Positions 8,621-17,584 of a stretch of 64,000 nucleotides of DNA are shown one piece after another (within the stretch, counting starts at the first letter, position 1; each line of letters starts with the position of its first letter). The DNA lies in contig CABIWJ010000004.1 in the NCBI GenBank assembly GCA_902362455.1, positions 266,349 to 330,348 on the forward strand, read 5' to 3'. The DNA is from Eubacteriaceae bacterium. Lineage in GTDB: Bacteria; Bacillota; Clostridia; Lachnospirales; Lachnospiraceae. Position numbers and translations under genes: made by a program. Under the pieces are notes generated by a model. That model was not told the origin of the DNA, did not search any database, and worked only from the letters and a program-made list of their open reading frames with translations.

Positions 8621-9778
8621 TCAGTGTTTACGGCTTATATTTTTGATAATGTCATTTACATAAGTATATAATTCTGATAAATTATTTGGATTATTATCAA
8701 AATTACTATTGGAATTGTCGTTAGCATTAACATTAGTAGTATTGCCGATATTATTGTTATTATTATTAATTATGTTATAAAAATCATTTATTTCAAAATA
8801 AAATTCCTTGGAATTAGACTCTTCTTTAAAAGCCGGTTTAAATATTTCCGAAAATTCTCTAGCGAAAACTCCGGTTTTCTTAGTATAGCAATTGTCTTTT
8901 TTAGCTTTGGTTCTATGTCCTTTATCCACAAACTGGGCAACTGATTTATGTATTGCCATATCTTCGTCAGGAAGATAATAATAGTCTTTATAATTTGTAT
9001 AAAAATATTTAAGACATTTTTCTTCTAAAGGTATAAGAATTTTAAGTATATCATTGCCGGCACTTATATAAATATTGTCTTTTCTTATGGAAAAAGGAAC
9101 TTTTAGGCGGTTATTAAGGTGGCAGTTTATTATAAGATTTTCGTTACATTCATAATCTGTAATGGTATAATCACCCTTTATAATGCTTACATATGACAAA
9201 ATATCACAGATTTTTACCAGACCATATATATCATCGTAATTATGCAGGAGAAGAAGTTCTAAATAATCTTTAGTTGGTCTCTTTAAATAATCATAATAAA
9301 TCTGAATCAGTCGTCCACCATCATATTCATCATCTCTTTGAATCTTAAGAAAGAGTTCTAAAGATTTCTGCTTAAGATTATCAAGTCCGAAGAAGAAACG
9401 GTAACTAAATACCTCTTTATAAATATCATATGAGATAAAATTATCAAAACTAAACTGTAATTCATAGAATTCCGCCTTGGCTTCAATAAAAGGAATATCA
9501 AAAGAATTTCCATTATAATTAATTACTACATCAAAATCTTTAATAAATGTTATAAATTCTGAAATAATTTCCTGTTCAGAATGTCCGTCATCATCAAACC
9601 ATTGTATTGATTTAAGAGAATGATTATCGTAGTATACGACACCTATTAAATATATCGTATTTTTTAATCTGCTAAAACCTGTGGTTTCAATATCGAAAAA
9701 GCATATTCTTTTATTACCAAAATGTTGTTGTATATCATATAATATTTTTATTTGGGATGTATCTTTTCTCGTAATCAT
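8621..9778 (-). CDS. YprB-type RNase H-like exonuclease-fold protein
   Basis: A 385-residue protein of the YprB/RNase_H_2 ribonuclease H-like family. The start at 9778 (MITRKDTSQ) has GGAGA six bases upstream. DEDD-exonuclease-like residues are visible: FFDIETTGFS (the first D-x-E), INYNGNSFDIPFI, and HNYDDIYGL towards the end of the fold. The C-terminal part contains an Asn-run linker (several consecutive Asn, then an Asn/Ser/Asp-rich stretch). Family members are predicted 3'-5' exonucleases; substrate and physiological role are not established. It is a single minus-strand gene convergent with the SASP gene. Confidence 0.78.
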   Translation of the reverse strand: MITRKDTSQIKILYDIQQHFGNKRICFFDIETTGFSRLKNTIYLIGVVYYDNHSLKSIQWFDDDGHSEQEIISEFITFIKDFDVVINYNGNSFDIPFIEAKAEFYELQFSFDNFISYDIYKEVFSYRFFFGLDNLKQKSLELFLKIQRDDEYDGGRLIQIYYDYLKRPTKDYLELLLLHNYDDIYGLVKICDILSYVSIIKGDYTITDYECNENLIINCHLNNRLKVPFSIRKDNIYISAGNDILKILIPLEEKCLKYFYTNYKDYYYLPDEDMAIHKSVAQFVDKGHRTKAKKDNCYTKKTGVFAREFSEIFKPAFKEESNSKEFYFEINDFYNIINNNNNNIGNTTNVNANDNSNSNFDNNPNNLSELYTYVNDIIKNISRKH

Positions 9779-9855
9779 ATTAAGTCTCCATTTCTGACAC
9801 TTTAATACATATAAAATATCATATATTAAATTTGCTAACAAGATGTATTTTAAAG

Positions 9856-9884
9856 TTGTATTTTATGCTAAATTATATTAAAAT
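9856..9884 (+). promoter_or_regulatory. Candidate promoter of the rnf operon
   Basis: TTGTAT (9856-9861) and TAAAAT (9879-9884) with a 17-base spacer sit about 40 bases upstream of rnfC. This is the best sigma-A match in the gap between the divergent YprB-like gene and rnfC. Confidence 0.45.
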
Positions 9885-9921
9885 TATATAATGATTTAAA
9901 ACTAGAAAAGAGGGATTTCAA

Positions 9922-11238
9922 ATGTCGTTATTAACGTTCAAAGGTGGTATTCATCCTTACGAGGGCAAAGAATTGTCAAAGGATAAAGCCATTGTTGAAT
10001 ATTTTCCAAAGGGCGATGTAGCCATATCTATGTCACAGCATATAGGAGCACCTGCAAAGCCTGTTGTAAATGTGGGGGATTATGTACTGACAGGGCAACT
10101 GATAGGCGAGGCATCAGGGTTTATTTCTGCAAATGTCCATTCATCAGTTTCAGGAAAAGTTAAAGCTATTGAGCCTAGAATGCTAGTAAATGGAAGTAAG
10201 GCTACTTGTATAATTATAGAAAATGATGGCAAGTTCGATGAAGTTGAATTCGAAAAGCCAAAGAGTTTAGAAGAATTAAGCAAGGAAGAGATAGTAGAAC
10301 TTGTTAAAAAAGCAGGTATCGTAGGTATGGGTGGTGCAGGATTCCCCACTAATGTTAAGTTATCTCCGAAAGAACCTGATAAAATTGACTATGTTATAGT
10401 AAATGGTGCAGAATGTGAGCCATATCTTACATCGGATTATCGAAGACTTATAGAAGAACCAGAGGTTGTCATAGTTGGCCTTAAGGTTATGCTTAAATTA
10501 TTTGACAATGCTAAGGGAATTATTGCTGTAGAAGATAATAAACTTGATGCAATAGCTAAATTAAAAGAACTTGTTAAGTCAGAAGATAGAATAGAGATTA
10601 AGACCTTGTATACAAAATATCCTCAAGGGGCAGAAAGAATGTTAATCAACGCAGTAACCGGAAGAAAGATTAATTCATCAATGCTTCCGGCTGATGCTGG
10701 ATGTGTAGTTGATAATGTCGATACAGTATTTGCCATAAAATCTGCCGTAATTGATGGCAGACCGCTTATTAAGAGGGTTATAACAGTTACCGGTGATGCG
10801 ATTAATGAACCACATAACTTCTTAGTAAGAACAGGTACAAATCACAGTGAATTAATAGATGCGGCAGGCGGCTTTAAAGAAGAACCAGAGAAGATTATTT
10901 CAGGCGGTCCTATGATGGGAATGGCTATAAGTACAATAGATGTTCCGGTAACTAAGACTTCTTCAGCATTATTATGCTACGTAAAAGATCCGTTGTCCAA
11001 AGTAAAAGAGACAAATTGTATAAATTGTGGCAGATGTGTAAGTGTCTGTCCAGGCAGGATTATTCCTACAAGACTGGCTGAATTCTCTGAACGCGGAGAT
11101 ATGGAGAACTTTGTTAAATATAATGGATTAGAATGCTGCGAATGTGGCTGCTGCTCTTATATATGTCCTGCTAAGAGAAATCTTACCCAGGCAATAAAGA
11201 GTATGCGTAAACAGGTATTGGCAAGTAAGAAAAAATAG
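9922..11238 (+). CDS. rnfC: Rnf complex subunit C, NADH-binding iron-sulfur protein
   Basis: A 438-residue RnfC, the peripheral subunit that exchanges electrons with NAD through flavin. The central part has the glycine-rich nucleotide-binding block GIVGMGGAGFPTNVK and 'VIVNGAECEPYLTSDYR', both characteristic of RnfC and NuoF-like folds. Two 4Fe-4S motifs lie at about residues 366-376 (CINCGRCVSVCP) and 404-416 (CCECGCCSYICP). It is the first gene of rnfCDGEAB, a ferredoxin:NAD oxidoreductase that pumps Na+ or H+. The ribosome binding site GAGGG precedes the ATG. Confidence 0.97.
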   Translation: MSLLTFKGGIHPYEGKELSKDKAIVEYFPKGDVAISMSQHIGAPAKPVVNVGDYVLTGQLIGEASGFISANVHSSVSGKVKAIEPRMLVNGSKATCIIIENDGKFDEVEFEKPKSLEELSKEEIVELVKKAGIVGMGGAGFPTNVKLSPKEPDKIDYVIVNGAECEPYLTSDYRRLIEEPEVVIVGLKVMLKLFDNAKGIIAVEDNKLDAIAKLKELVKSEDRIEIKTLYTKYPQGAERMLINAVTGRKINSSMLPADAGCVVDNVDTVFAIKSAVIDGRPLIKRVITVTGDAINEPHNFLVRTGTNHSELIDAAGGFKEEPEKIISGGPMMGMAISTIDVPVTKTSSALLCYVKDPLSKVKETNCINCGRCVSVCPGRIIPTRLAEFSERGDMENFVKYNGLECCECGCCSYICPAKRNLTQAIKSMRKQVLASKKK

Positions 11239-11254
11239 AACAGAGGTGTTAAAC

Positions 11255-12199
11255 TTGAAAGAAATGCTTAATGTATCATCAAATCCCCATGTCAGGGACA
11301 ATACAACGACATCGGGAATAATGCTTGACGTATTAATTGCATTAATACCTGCAAGCATGTTTGGTATTTTTAATTTTGGCTACAGGGCATTAGCAGTAAT
11401 AGTAGTTACTGTTTTAGCTGCAGTGGCTACAGAAGCGATTTATGAGAAAGCAATGAAACGAAAACTAACAATAGGTGATTTAAGTGCTGCCGTAACAGGA
11501 CTTTTACTTGCACTTAATTTACCATCTACAATCCCTTTATGGATAGCTGCATTAGGTGCAATATTTGCAATATTGGTTATAAAGCAGTTATTTGGAGGTC
11601 TTGGACAGAACTTTATGAATCCGGCTCTTGGTGCAAGATGCTTTTTATTACTTTCATTTACGGGACAAATGACTAAGTTCACACTTGACGGAGTGACAAC
11701 AGCTACACCACTTTACAATATTAAAAATGGTGGAAGTTATGATGTATTAAAGATGTTTATCGGAAATACTGCAGGTACTATTGGAGAGACATCCACACTA
11801 GCGATACTTATCGGTGCATGTTATCTTTTGGTAAAACGTATTATTGATTTTAAGATACCTGTATTTTATATTGGTACATTTACTATATTTGCAATGATTT
11901 ATACAGTCTGTCATGGTGGTCTGGATATGCAATTTGTGGCAGCACAGTTATGTGGCGGAGGACTTATGTTAGGTGCATGGTTTATGGCAACTGACTATGT
12001 AACTTCACCGATTACTCCAAAGGGTAAAATAGTCTACGGAATCTGTCTTGGTCTTTTGACAGGAGCATTCAGATTACTTGCTACGGCAAATGCAGCACCT
12101 GAAGGAGTATCGTATGCAATTATATTCTGTAATCTGTTAGTTCCATTGATTGAAAAAGCTACATTTCCTAAAGCATTTGGAAAGGAGGCTTCAAAATAA
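11255..12199 (+). CDS. rnfD: Rnf complex subunit D, flavinylated membrane protein
   Basis: A 314-residue multi-span membrane subunit. A TTG start at 11255 (MKEMLNVSSNPHVRD) is preferred because AGAGG lies six bases upstream; a GTG at 11246 would overlap that ribosome binding site. The motif GVTTATPLYN at about residues 146-155 (candidate Thr151) corresponds to the site where NqrB/RnfD proteins carry covalent FMN. The 'GGLGQNFMNPALGARCFLL' segment is typical of the family. The gene overlaps rnfG by one base (TAATG), suggesting translational coupling. Confidence 0.94.
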   Translation: MKEMLNVSSNPHVRDNTTTSGIMLDVLIALIPASMFGIFNFGYRALAVIVVTVLAAVATEAIYEKAMKRKLTIGDLSAAVTGLLLALNLPSTIPLWIAALGAIFAILVIKQLFGGLGQNFMNPALGARCFLLLSFTGQMTKFTLDGVTTATPLYNIKNGGSYDVLKMFIGNTAGTIGETSTLAILIGACYLLVKRIIDFKIPVFYIGTFTIFAMIYTVCHGGLDMQFVAAQLCGGGLMLGAWFMATDYVTSPITPKGKIVYGICLGLLTGAFRLLATANAAPEGVSYAIIFCNLLVPLIEKATFPKAFGKEASK

Positions 12200-12807
12200 T
12201 GAAAGAAATTATGTTAAATTCTCTTAAATTATTCCTGATTACATTGATTGCAGGTCTGCTTCTCGGAACGGTGTATGAGATAACTAAGGAGCCGAGAAAG
12301 AAGCAGGAAGAGAAAACTAAGCAGACAGCATATGAAAAGGTATTTGAGGCAGCAGATTCATTTGAAGAGATGGATTATGATAAGAAAGAATTAGAGACAT
12401 ATATCTCTGATAATGGATATAAACCATCAATCGCTTATATTGACGGAATAGTTAAGGCATTAGATGGCGACAAAAATGTTGTCGGATACGTAATTACCGT
12501 AACAGATAAAGAAGGTTATGGCGGAAATATCCAGTTTACAATAGGCATTCAGAGTGATGGTACAATTAACGGAGTATCATTTTTATCTATTGAAGAAACT
12601 GCAGGTGTTGGTATGAAAGCAAAAGAGAATAAATTCAAGAGCCAGTTCGAGGGCAGAAAAGTTGATTCTTTTGAATATACCAAGAATGGAGCAACTGCTG
12701 ATAATCAGATAGATGCAATCAGCGGAGCTACAATTACGACTAATGCAGTAACTAACGGAGTAAATACCGGAATTTTAGCATACAAATTTGTGATGGAGGC
12801 GAATTAA
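12199..12807 (+). CDS. rnfG: Rnf complex subunit G, FMN-binding protein
   Basis: A 202-residue subunit with one N-terminal membrane helix (about residues 8-28) and an extracytoplasmic FMN-binding domain. The flavinylation motif DAISGATITT places the acceptor threonine at T178 (S175-G176-A177-T178), the target of ApbE. The 'GYGGNIQFTIGIQSDGTINGV' and 'ETAGVGMKA' blocks are typical of FMN_bind domains. It overlaps rnfD by one base, and its stop codon is directly followed by the rnfE start. Confidence 0.95.
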   Translation: MKEIMLNSLKLFLITLIAGLLLGTVYEITKEPRKKQEEKTKQTAYEKVFEAADSFEEMDYDKKELETYISDNGYKPSIAYIDGIVKALDGDKNVVGYVITVTDKEGYGGNIQFTIGIQSDGTINGVSFLSIEETAGVGMKAKENKFKSQFEGRKVDSFEYTKNGATADNQIDAISGATITTNAVTNGVNTGILAYKFVMEAN

Positions 12808-13491
12808 ATGAATAAATGTTTAGAACGTCTATATAATGGAATTATAAAAGAAAATCCTACATTTGTTCTTATGTTAGGTATGTGTCCTACGCTTGCTGTT
12901 ACATCATCATTACAGAACGGCTTTGGAATGGGTATGACAACCATGGTGGTTTTAACAGCATCGAATGCAATAATAGCTTTACTTAGAAATGTTATTCCTG
13001 ATAAAGTCAGAATGCCTGCATTTATTGTTATTGTTGCGAGTTTTGTTACGATAGTACAGTTCTTATTACAGGCGTATCTGCCTGCACTTAATACATCATT
13101 AGGAATATATATTCCTTTAATAGTTGTTAACTGCATTATCTTAGGAAGAGCTGAAGCATATGCTTCTAAGAATCCTGTATTGCCATCAATATTTGACGGA
13201 ATAGGAATGGGACTCGGATTTACATTTGGATTATCTTGTCTTGGCTTTTTCAGGGAATTAATCGGCTCAGGAACGATCTTAGGCAACAGGGTTATTCCGG
13301 AAAATTATAATATAAAGATAATAGCTTTAGCACCGGGAGCATTCTTCGTTCTTGCAACATTAGTTGCTATCCAGAATAAAATAAGAATTGCCCATGGAAA
13401 GAAACCAAAAGAAATGAAATGTTGTTCAGACTGTTCAAATTGTAATAAGCAATGTGATGACAGGACTGACGAAGTAGTAAAGGAGGCTTAA
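12808..13491 (+). CDS. rnfE: Rnf complex subunit E, with cysteine-rich tail
   Basis: A 227-residue integral membrane subunit of the Rnf complex with about six predicted helices; it includes the family segments NPTFVLMLGMCPTLAV and NCIILGRAEAYASKNPVLPS. RnfE and RnfA are homologous and together hold a membrane iron-sulfur centre in the Rnf/Nqr family, using conserved Cys such as those in 'GMCPTL' and 'NCIILGR'. The C-terminal 30 residues form a hydrophilic tail with five cysteines (C205, C206, C209, C212, C216), which is not part of the core fold. It starts immediately after the rnfG stop codon. Confidence 0.94.
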   Translation: MNKCLERLYNGIIKENPTFVLMLGMCPTLAVTSSLQNGFGMGMTTMVVLTASNAIIALLRNVIPDKVRMPAFIVIVASFVTIVQFLLQAYLPALNTSLGIYIPLIVVNCIILGRAEAYASKNPVLPSIFDGIGMGLGFTFGLSCLGFFRELIGSGTILGNRVIPENYNIKIIALAPGAFFVLATLVAIQNKIRIAHGKKPKEMKCCSDCSNCNKQCDDRTDEVVKEA

Positions 13492-13495
13492 TCAC

Positions 13496-14071
13496 ATGAA
13501 ATCATTACTTATAATTGCCATTGCGGCAGCACTTGTAAACAATGTTGTATTAAGTCAGTTCTTAGGACTATGTCCATTCTTAGGAGTTTCTAAAAAAGTC
13601 AAAACTGCCGGAGGAATGGGTGCAGCGGTAATATTTGTAATCACTATATCATCATTGCTTACAAGTATTATTTATAAATGCATTTTAGTACCATCGAAGA
13701 TGACCTACTTAAATACAATCGTATTTATATTAGTTATAGCTGCATTAGTACAGTTCGTGGAAATGGTACTTAAGAAATTAAGTCCCTCACTATACGAGGC
13801 ACTTGGTGTATATCTGCCACTGATTACAACTAACTGTGCAGTTTTAGGTGTTGCATTATTAAATGTACAGAATAGTTATGGAATACTTGAAAGTGTTATA
13901 AATGGTTTTGGAACTGCCGTAGGTTTTACGGTTTCCATTGTTATTATGGCAGGAATCAGAGAAAAAATAGAATATAACGATGTATCGCCGGCATTAAAAG
14001 GAATGCCTATTGTACTTATAACAGCAGGACTTATGGCGATAGCTTTCTCTGGTTTTTCCGGTTTGTTATAA
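13496..14071 (+). CDS. rnfA: Rnf complex subunit A
   Basis: A 191-residue membrane subunit, homologous to RnfE, with six predicted helices. The conserved cysteines occur in 'SQFLGLCPFLGVS' (first third) and 'PLITTNCAVLGVALL' (second half), which in the Rnf/Nqr family coordinate an iron-sulfur centre within the membrane. The ribosome binding site AGGAGG lies seven bases upstream, overlapping the end of rnfE. Length and order (E then A) are standard for clostridial rnf operons. Confidence 0.96.
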   Translation: MKSLLIIAIAAALVNNVVLSQFLGLCPFLGVSKKVKTAGGMGAAVIFVITISSLLTSIIYKCILVPSKMTYLNTIVFILVIAALVQFVEMVLKKLSPSLYEALGVYLPLITTNCAVLGVALLNVQNSYGILESVINGFGTAVGFTVSIVIMAGIREKIEYNDVSPALKGMPIVLITAGLMAIAFSGFSGLL

Positions 14072-14128
14072 TTATAATAAAAGATTCTGGCACAATGACA
14101 CCTGAATTAAGATTGAGAGGAATTTCAA

Positions 14129-14917
14129 ATGAACATAACAGGAATAATAATTGCCACCTGTCTAGTAGGCGGCACAGGATTAATAATTGGATTACTTCTT
14201 GGCTTTGCAGGCAAGGCTTTTGAAGTAAAAACAGATGAAAAAGAAATAGCAATAAGAGAAGCACTTCCGGGTAATAACTGTGGTGGCTGCGGATATGCAG
14301 GCTGTGATGCTCTGGCTAAAGCAATTGCTAATGGCGAAGCTATAGCATCGGCCTGTCCTGTAGGTGGTGCTATAGTCGCTGCAAAGATTGCTGAAATAAT
14401 AGGCAGTGAAGTTGAAGTTACTAAAAATGTAGCATTTGTAAAATGTAGTGGAACCTGTGAGAAAGCAGGTAATAAGTTCAATTATTATGGTAACGAAGAC
14501 TGTAAACAGGCTGCACTTTCAACAGGTGGCGGACCAAAGGCGTGTACATTTGGCTGTATGGGTTTTGGTTCGTGCGTTAAAGTCTGTGAATTCGATGCTA
14601 TACATATAGAAAATGGTATAGCAGTAGTTGACAGAGAAAAATGCGTTGCCTGTGGTAAATGCGTAAAAGAATGTCCAAAACATCTTATAGAATTAGTTCC
14701 ATATGATAGTAAATGCTTCGTTGCCTGTAACTCTAATGATAAAGGTAAAGACGTTAAAGCAGTCTGTCAGGCCGGCTGTATAGGCTGTAAATTATGTGAA
14801 AGAAATTGTGAATTCGATGCAATTCATGTAGAAAATAATCTGGCACATATAGATTATTCGAAATGTACTAACTGCGGAAAATGTAAAGAAAAATGCCCGG
14901 TTAAAATTATCAGATAA
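14129..14917 (+). CDS. rnfB: Rnf complex subunit B, multi-cluster ferredoxin
   Basis: A 262-residue RnfB, the ferredoxin-accepting subunit. It has an N-terminal membrane anchor (about 1-27), then a 4Fe-4S domain with NCGGCGYAGCDALA and ACPVGG cysteines (about 50-77), then two two-cluster ferredoxin modules (CVACGKCVKECPK, CIGCKLCERNCEF and CTNCGKCKEKCPV among the motifs). This cysteine content is normal for clostridial RnfB. It is the last gene of rnfCDGEAB. A long palindromic element begins at its stop codon. Confidence 0.95.
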   Translation: MNITGIIIATCLVGGTGLIIGLLLGFAGKAFEVKTDEKEIAIREALPGNNCGGCGYAGCDALAKAIANGEAIASACPVGGAIVAAKIAEIIGSEVEVTKNVAFVKCSGTCEKAGNKFNYYGNEDCKQAALSTGGGPKACTFGCMGFGSCVKVCEFDAIHIENGIAVVDREKCVACGKCVKECPKHLIELVPYDSKCFVACNSNDKGKDVKAVCQAGCIGCKLCERNCEFDAIHVENNLAHIDYSKCTNCGKCKEKCPVKIIR

Positions 14918-15300
14918 AACTTCGGACTGGTGGCTTTCTAAAATTATCATTGTAAACAAATTGCTTATATAATTATTGGCACTTTTATAAGAATTACGAA
15001 TTTGTCGATATATGTTTTTGACTCTTATGATTATTTGTATTCATTCAACAGCCAGACATTAAATCGAGTTGTTCGTCTATGACATACACACGATTTACTC
15101 CTACTAGGTTAAGAAATTATGAGTGCGTATGCCATAGTCGTACAACTCAACTTAAATGTCTGTCTGGTGAATGTACACAAACCCTGAGTCAAAAACACAC
15201 ATCTGACAAATTTACGTAATTCTTATATATGTTCCAAAATTATATAAGCAATTTTGTTATACATTGGCAATTTACTTGAAAGCCACCAGTCCGAAGTTTT
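14916..15300 (+). repeat. Long hairpin element, copy 1, at the 3' end of rnfB
   Basis: The whole 404-base gap between rnfB and apbE is one imperfect palindrome. The outer stem is 23 bp and perfect (14916-14938 with 15278-15300); it then pairs with interruptions through arms of about 190 bases each to a small central loop. The left stem includes the last bases of the rnfB stop codon. The inner arms are homologous to the second element at 41582-42038; both contain TGTCTGTCTGG (here 15157-15167) and CTGACAAATTTACG (here 15203-15216) on the same strand. The outer stems differ between the copies. There is no open reading frame. It may act as a strong bidirectional terminator or a 3'-UTR structure; function is inference. 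Confidence 0.85.
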
Positions 15301-15321
15301 AGTTATTAATTAAGGACGGCA

Positions 15322-16434
15322 TTATTCTTTACTTTTCAGCGTTAGTACATTATCTTTAAGCTTTAAGCCGGATGACAGATGAAGTTTATAATCCTTATCT
15401 ATAAAAACTGCCTCAACACCATTGGTATTTTCTATTAAGTTCATTCCGTCTTCAAGACCAAGAAGATAAGCAGAGGTGCTAAGTCCATCTCCATCTGTAG
15501 AACTTTTAGAAATGATAGTTACTGCAAGCAGATTGTTTTCTTCAGGATAGCCTGATGAAGTGTTTAGTATATGATGATAGAGCTTATCATTTTCATAGAA
15601 ATAACGTTCATATATGCCCGAAGTAATAATAGATAAATCATTGGCATTTACAATGGCGATGACATCATCATCTGAACCGAAAGGTTTCTGCAGACCTATA
15701 TTATAATTCGAATTATCAGGTTTGCTTCCAATAAGTAGAATATTTCCACCAAGGTTAATAATGCCTTTGGGAATGTTCTGCTTTTTTAAATATTCTTTTA
15801 GTTTGTCGGCGATATATCCCTTTGCAATTCCACCAAGATCTAGTTTTGCTTCTGAATCTCTTAATAAGACTTCATTTCCGTTGATAGAGATATTGTTATA
15901 ATCTATATGTGTAATAATATTTTCTATGGAAGCATTGTCTGGAACTTTTGGAGAATCTCCGGAGAAATTCCATAGTTCACTTAGATAACCAATGGTAATA
16001 TCAAATTTTCCACTTGAAATGTCACCATAATGAATACCGGTTTTTATTAATTCAATAGTTTCATCGCTTACTGTTGTATATCTGCCTGATTTTGAATTGG
16101 CATTTATTTTGGAAACATCACTTGATTCTATGGTATTACTGAATATCTTTTCGTATTTATCACATATTTTAAAACATTCTTTAAGAGTTGTTTCATTTGC
16201 ATTATAAAGGGTTATGGTAACTGCTGTATCAAAATAAAATCCGGTGTCGCTTACTGAAGATTTCCTGTCACTGCAGCCTGTAAGAGAAATCATGCATGTA
16301 AAGAGTGAGATAATTAGTGTAAATATTGTAAAATGTTTTGTGAAATTGCCAATGTTATTAAAATTATTTGAATTATTTGATTCATCAGGTTTAAAAGTTT
16401 TTATAATTAATTTAGATTTCTTACTAGTATTCAA
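15322..16434 (-). CDS. apbE: FAD:protein FMN transferase (lipoprotein ApbE)
   Basis: A 370-residue ApbE-family enzyme that attaches FMN from FAD to threonine in SGAT motifs, the expected modification of RnfG and RnfD encoded opposite it. It starts with TTG after AAAGGA. A signal segment (about residues 33-53) ends in the lipobox LTGC, so it is an exported lipoprotein acting on the outer face, where the RnfG flavin domain sits. The segment before the signal is unusually long and Asn/Ser-rich. Family motifs include 'TGFYFDTAVTITLY', 'AKLDLGGIAKGYIADKL', 'GIINLGGNI' and 'TDGDGLSTSAYLLG'. Confidence 0.93.
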   Translation of the reverse strand: MNTSKKSKLIIKTFKPDESNNSNNFNNIGNFTKHFTIFTLIISLFTCMISLTGCSDRKSSVSDTGFYFDTAVTITLYNANETTLKECFKICDKYEKIFSNTIESSDVSKINANSKSGRYTTVSDETIELIKTGIHYGDISSGKFDITIGYLSELWNFSGDSPKVPDNASIENIITHIDYNNISINGNEVLLRDSEAKLDLGGIAKGYIADKLKEYLKKQNIPKGIINLGGNILLIGSKPDNSNYNIGLQKPFGSDDDVIAIVNANDLSIITSGIYERYFYENDKLYHHILNTSSGYPEENNLLAVTIISKSSTDGDGLSTSAYLLGLEDGMNLIENTNGVEAVFIDKDYKLHLSSGLKLKDNVLTLKSKE

Positions 16435-16654
16435 AAGTACAATTCCTTTCTGCTTAGTTATCTGTGCTCATAATAATTCGCTCAGAAATGTAGATTATTA
16501 TGAGTATTTTATATCAATGGCAGGCATAATACAACCATTAGAATTTATAATTGTATGTGACAAACAAAAATATTTGACAGATACTTGATGATATTCATAA
16601 TAAATGTTAAAATTATGATTGTTTATGAATCAATATAGAAATGCAGAGTGATAT

Positions 16655-17023
16655 ATGAAAATATTAAAAAAGGATATAGTAATAATTGGTGTAATTATAG
16701 TAATTGCCACATGTTTTCTGATTTATAATTCTGTAAATGCGAGAAAAGGAACAGGCGTGGAGATAACAGTTTCAGGAAAGTTATATAAGACATTTCCAAT
16801 CGATAAAGACGGAGTGTATGAGATAACGAATGGCAATGAGCATAATACATTGGTTATTAAAAATGGAAAAGTTAATATTTCAGAGGCAACCTGTAAGAAT
16901 CAGGTGTGCGTAAAACATAAATCAATTTCTAAAGCTAATGAAACAATCATTTGCGTTCCAAACAAAATAGTAGTGAAAATTGTAAGTGATTCTGAAAATG
17001 AATTAGATGGAGTTGCAAAATAA
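16655..17023 (+). CDS. NusG domain II-containing membrane-anchored protein
   Basis: A 122-residue protein with an N-terminal membrane helix (about residues 8-25) and a beta-rich extracytoplasmic domain of the NusG_II type, with the two-cysteine segment EATCKNQVCVKHKSI near the middle. Despite its name the family is not a transcription factor. It is commonly found next to ApbE, FMN-binding and Gx transporter genes in Firmicutes, as here. Its role is unknown; the context suggests an accessory to flavin-based electron transfer at the membrane. It diverges from apbE. Confidence 0.8.
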   Translation: MKILKKDIVIIGVIIVIATCFLIYNSVNARKGTGVEITVSGKLYKTFPIDKDGVYEITNGNEHNTLVIKNGKVNISEATCKNQVCVKHKSISKANETIICVPNKIVVKIVSDSENELDGVAK

Positions 17024-17045
17024 GATATAATAATAAAATATAATT

Positions 17046-17558
17046 ATGAAAAATTTGAAACAATTAAATAAATCAGAAAGTGTTGCATATATTGGACTTT
17101 TCAGTGCATTTGCAATAATAATAAGTTATATTGAAGCATTGATTCCGATAAATATCGGGATACCGGGAATTAAGTTAGGACTGCCTAATATAGTCATTGT
17201 GTTAGCAATTTATCTTATTGACAACAAGGCAGGGATAATCATTAACATTATAAGAGTACTTGTAGTTGGAATATTATTTGGAAATGCATTTTCGATAATT
17301 TTTTCAATGGCTGGTGCTTTAGTAAGCTACGTTGTAATGATTCTTATTAAGAAAATTAAAAATATGAGCATGTTAGGAGTAAGTGTGTGTGGCGGAGTTA
17401 CACATAATGTTGCACAGCTTATTATGGCAGCTTTTGTTGCAGATACTTACAGCGTCAGTTATTATATGCCATTTATGATTATAGGAGGACTTATAACAGG
17501 CGTAATCATCGGAATTATTGCAATGCTTATCTATAACAGGTGCAGAAACATTAATTAG
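17046..17558 (+). CDS. Gx transporter family / 'heptaprenyl diphosphate synthase component I' protein
   Basis: A 170-residue hydrophobic protein with five or six predicted helices. The opening 'SVAYIGLFSAFAIIISYIEALIPI' and the 'PGIKLGLPNIVIVLAIYLID' block identify the Gx transporter family, which resembles ECF-type substrate-binding components. It is often annotated as heptaprenyl diphosphate synthase component I, a name not supported biochemically for these proteins. It follows the NusG_II gene by 22 bases. The two are probably co-transcribed. Confidence 0.78.
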   Translation: MKNLKQLNKSESVAYIGLFSAFAIIISYIEALIPINIGIPGIKLGLPNIVIVLAIYLIDNKAGIIINIIRVLVVGILFGNAFSIIFSMAGALVSYVVMILIKKIKNMSMLGVSVCGGVTHNVAQLIMAAFVADTYSVSYYMPFMIIGGLITGVIIGIIAMLIYNRCRNIN

Positions 17559-17584
17559 AACAGAAATATCAGGAGAAAAAGATA

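Noticed and set aside
14916..15300. Classical MITE or IS remnant
   Set aside because: The terminal inverted repeats of the two copies are unrelated to each other, no target-site duplication is visible, and no transposase fragment is present; conserved sequence is internal, not terminal.
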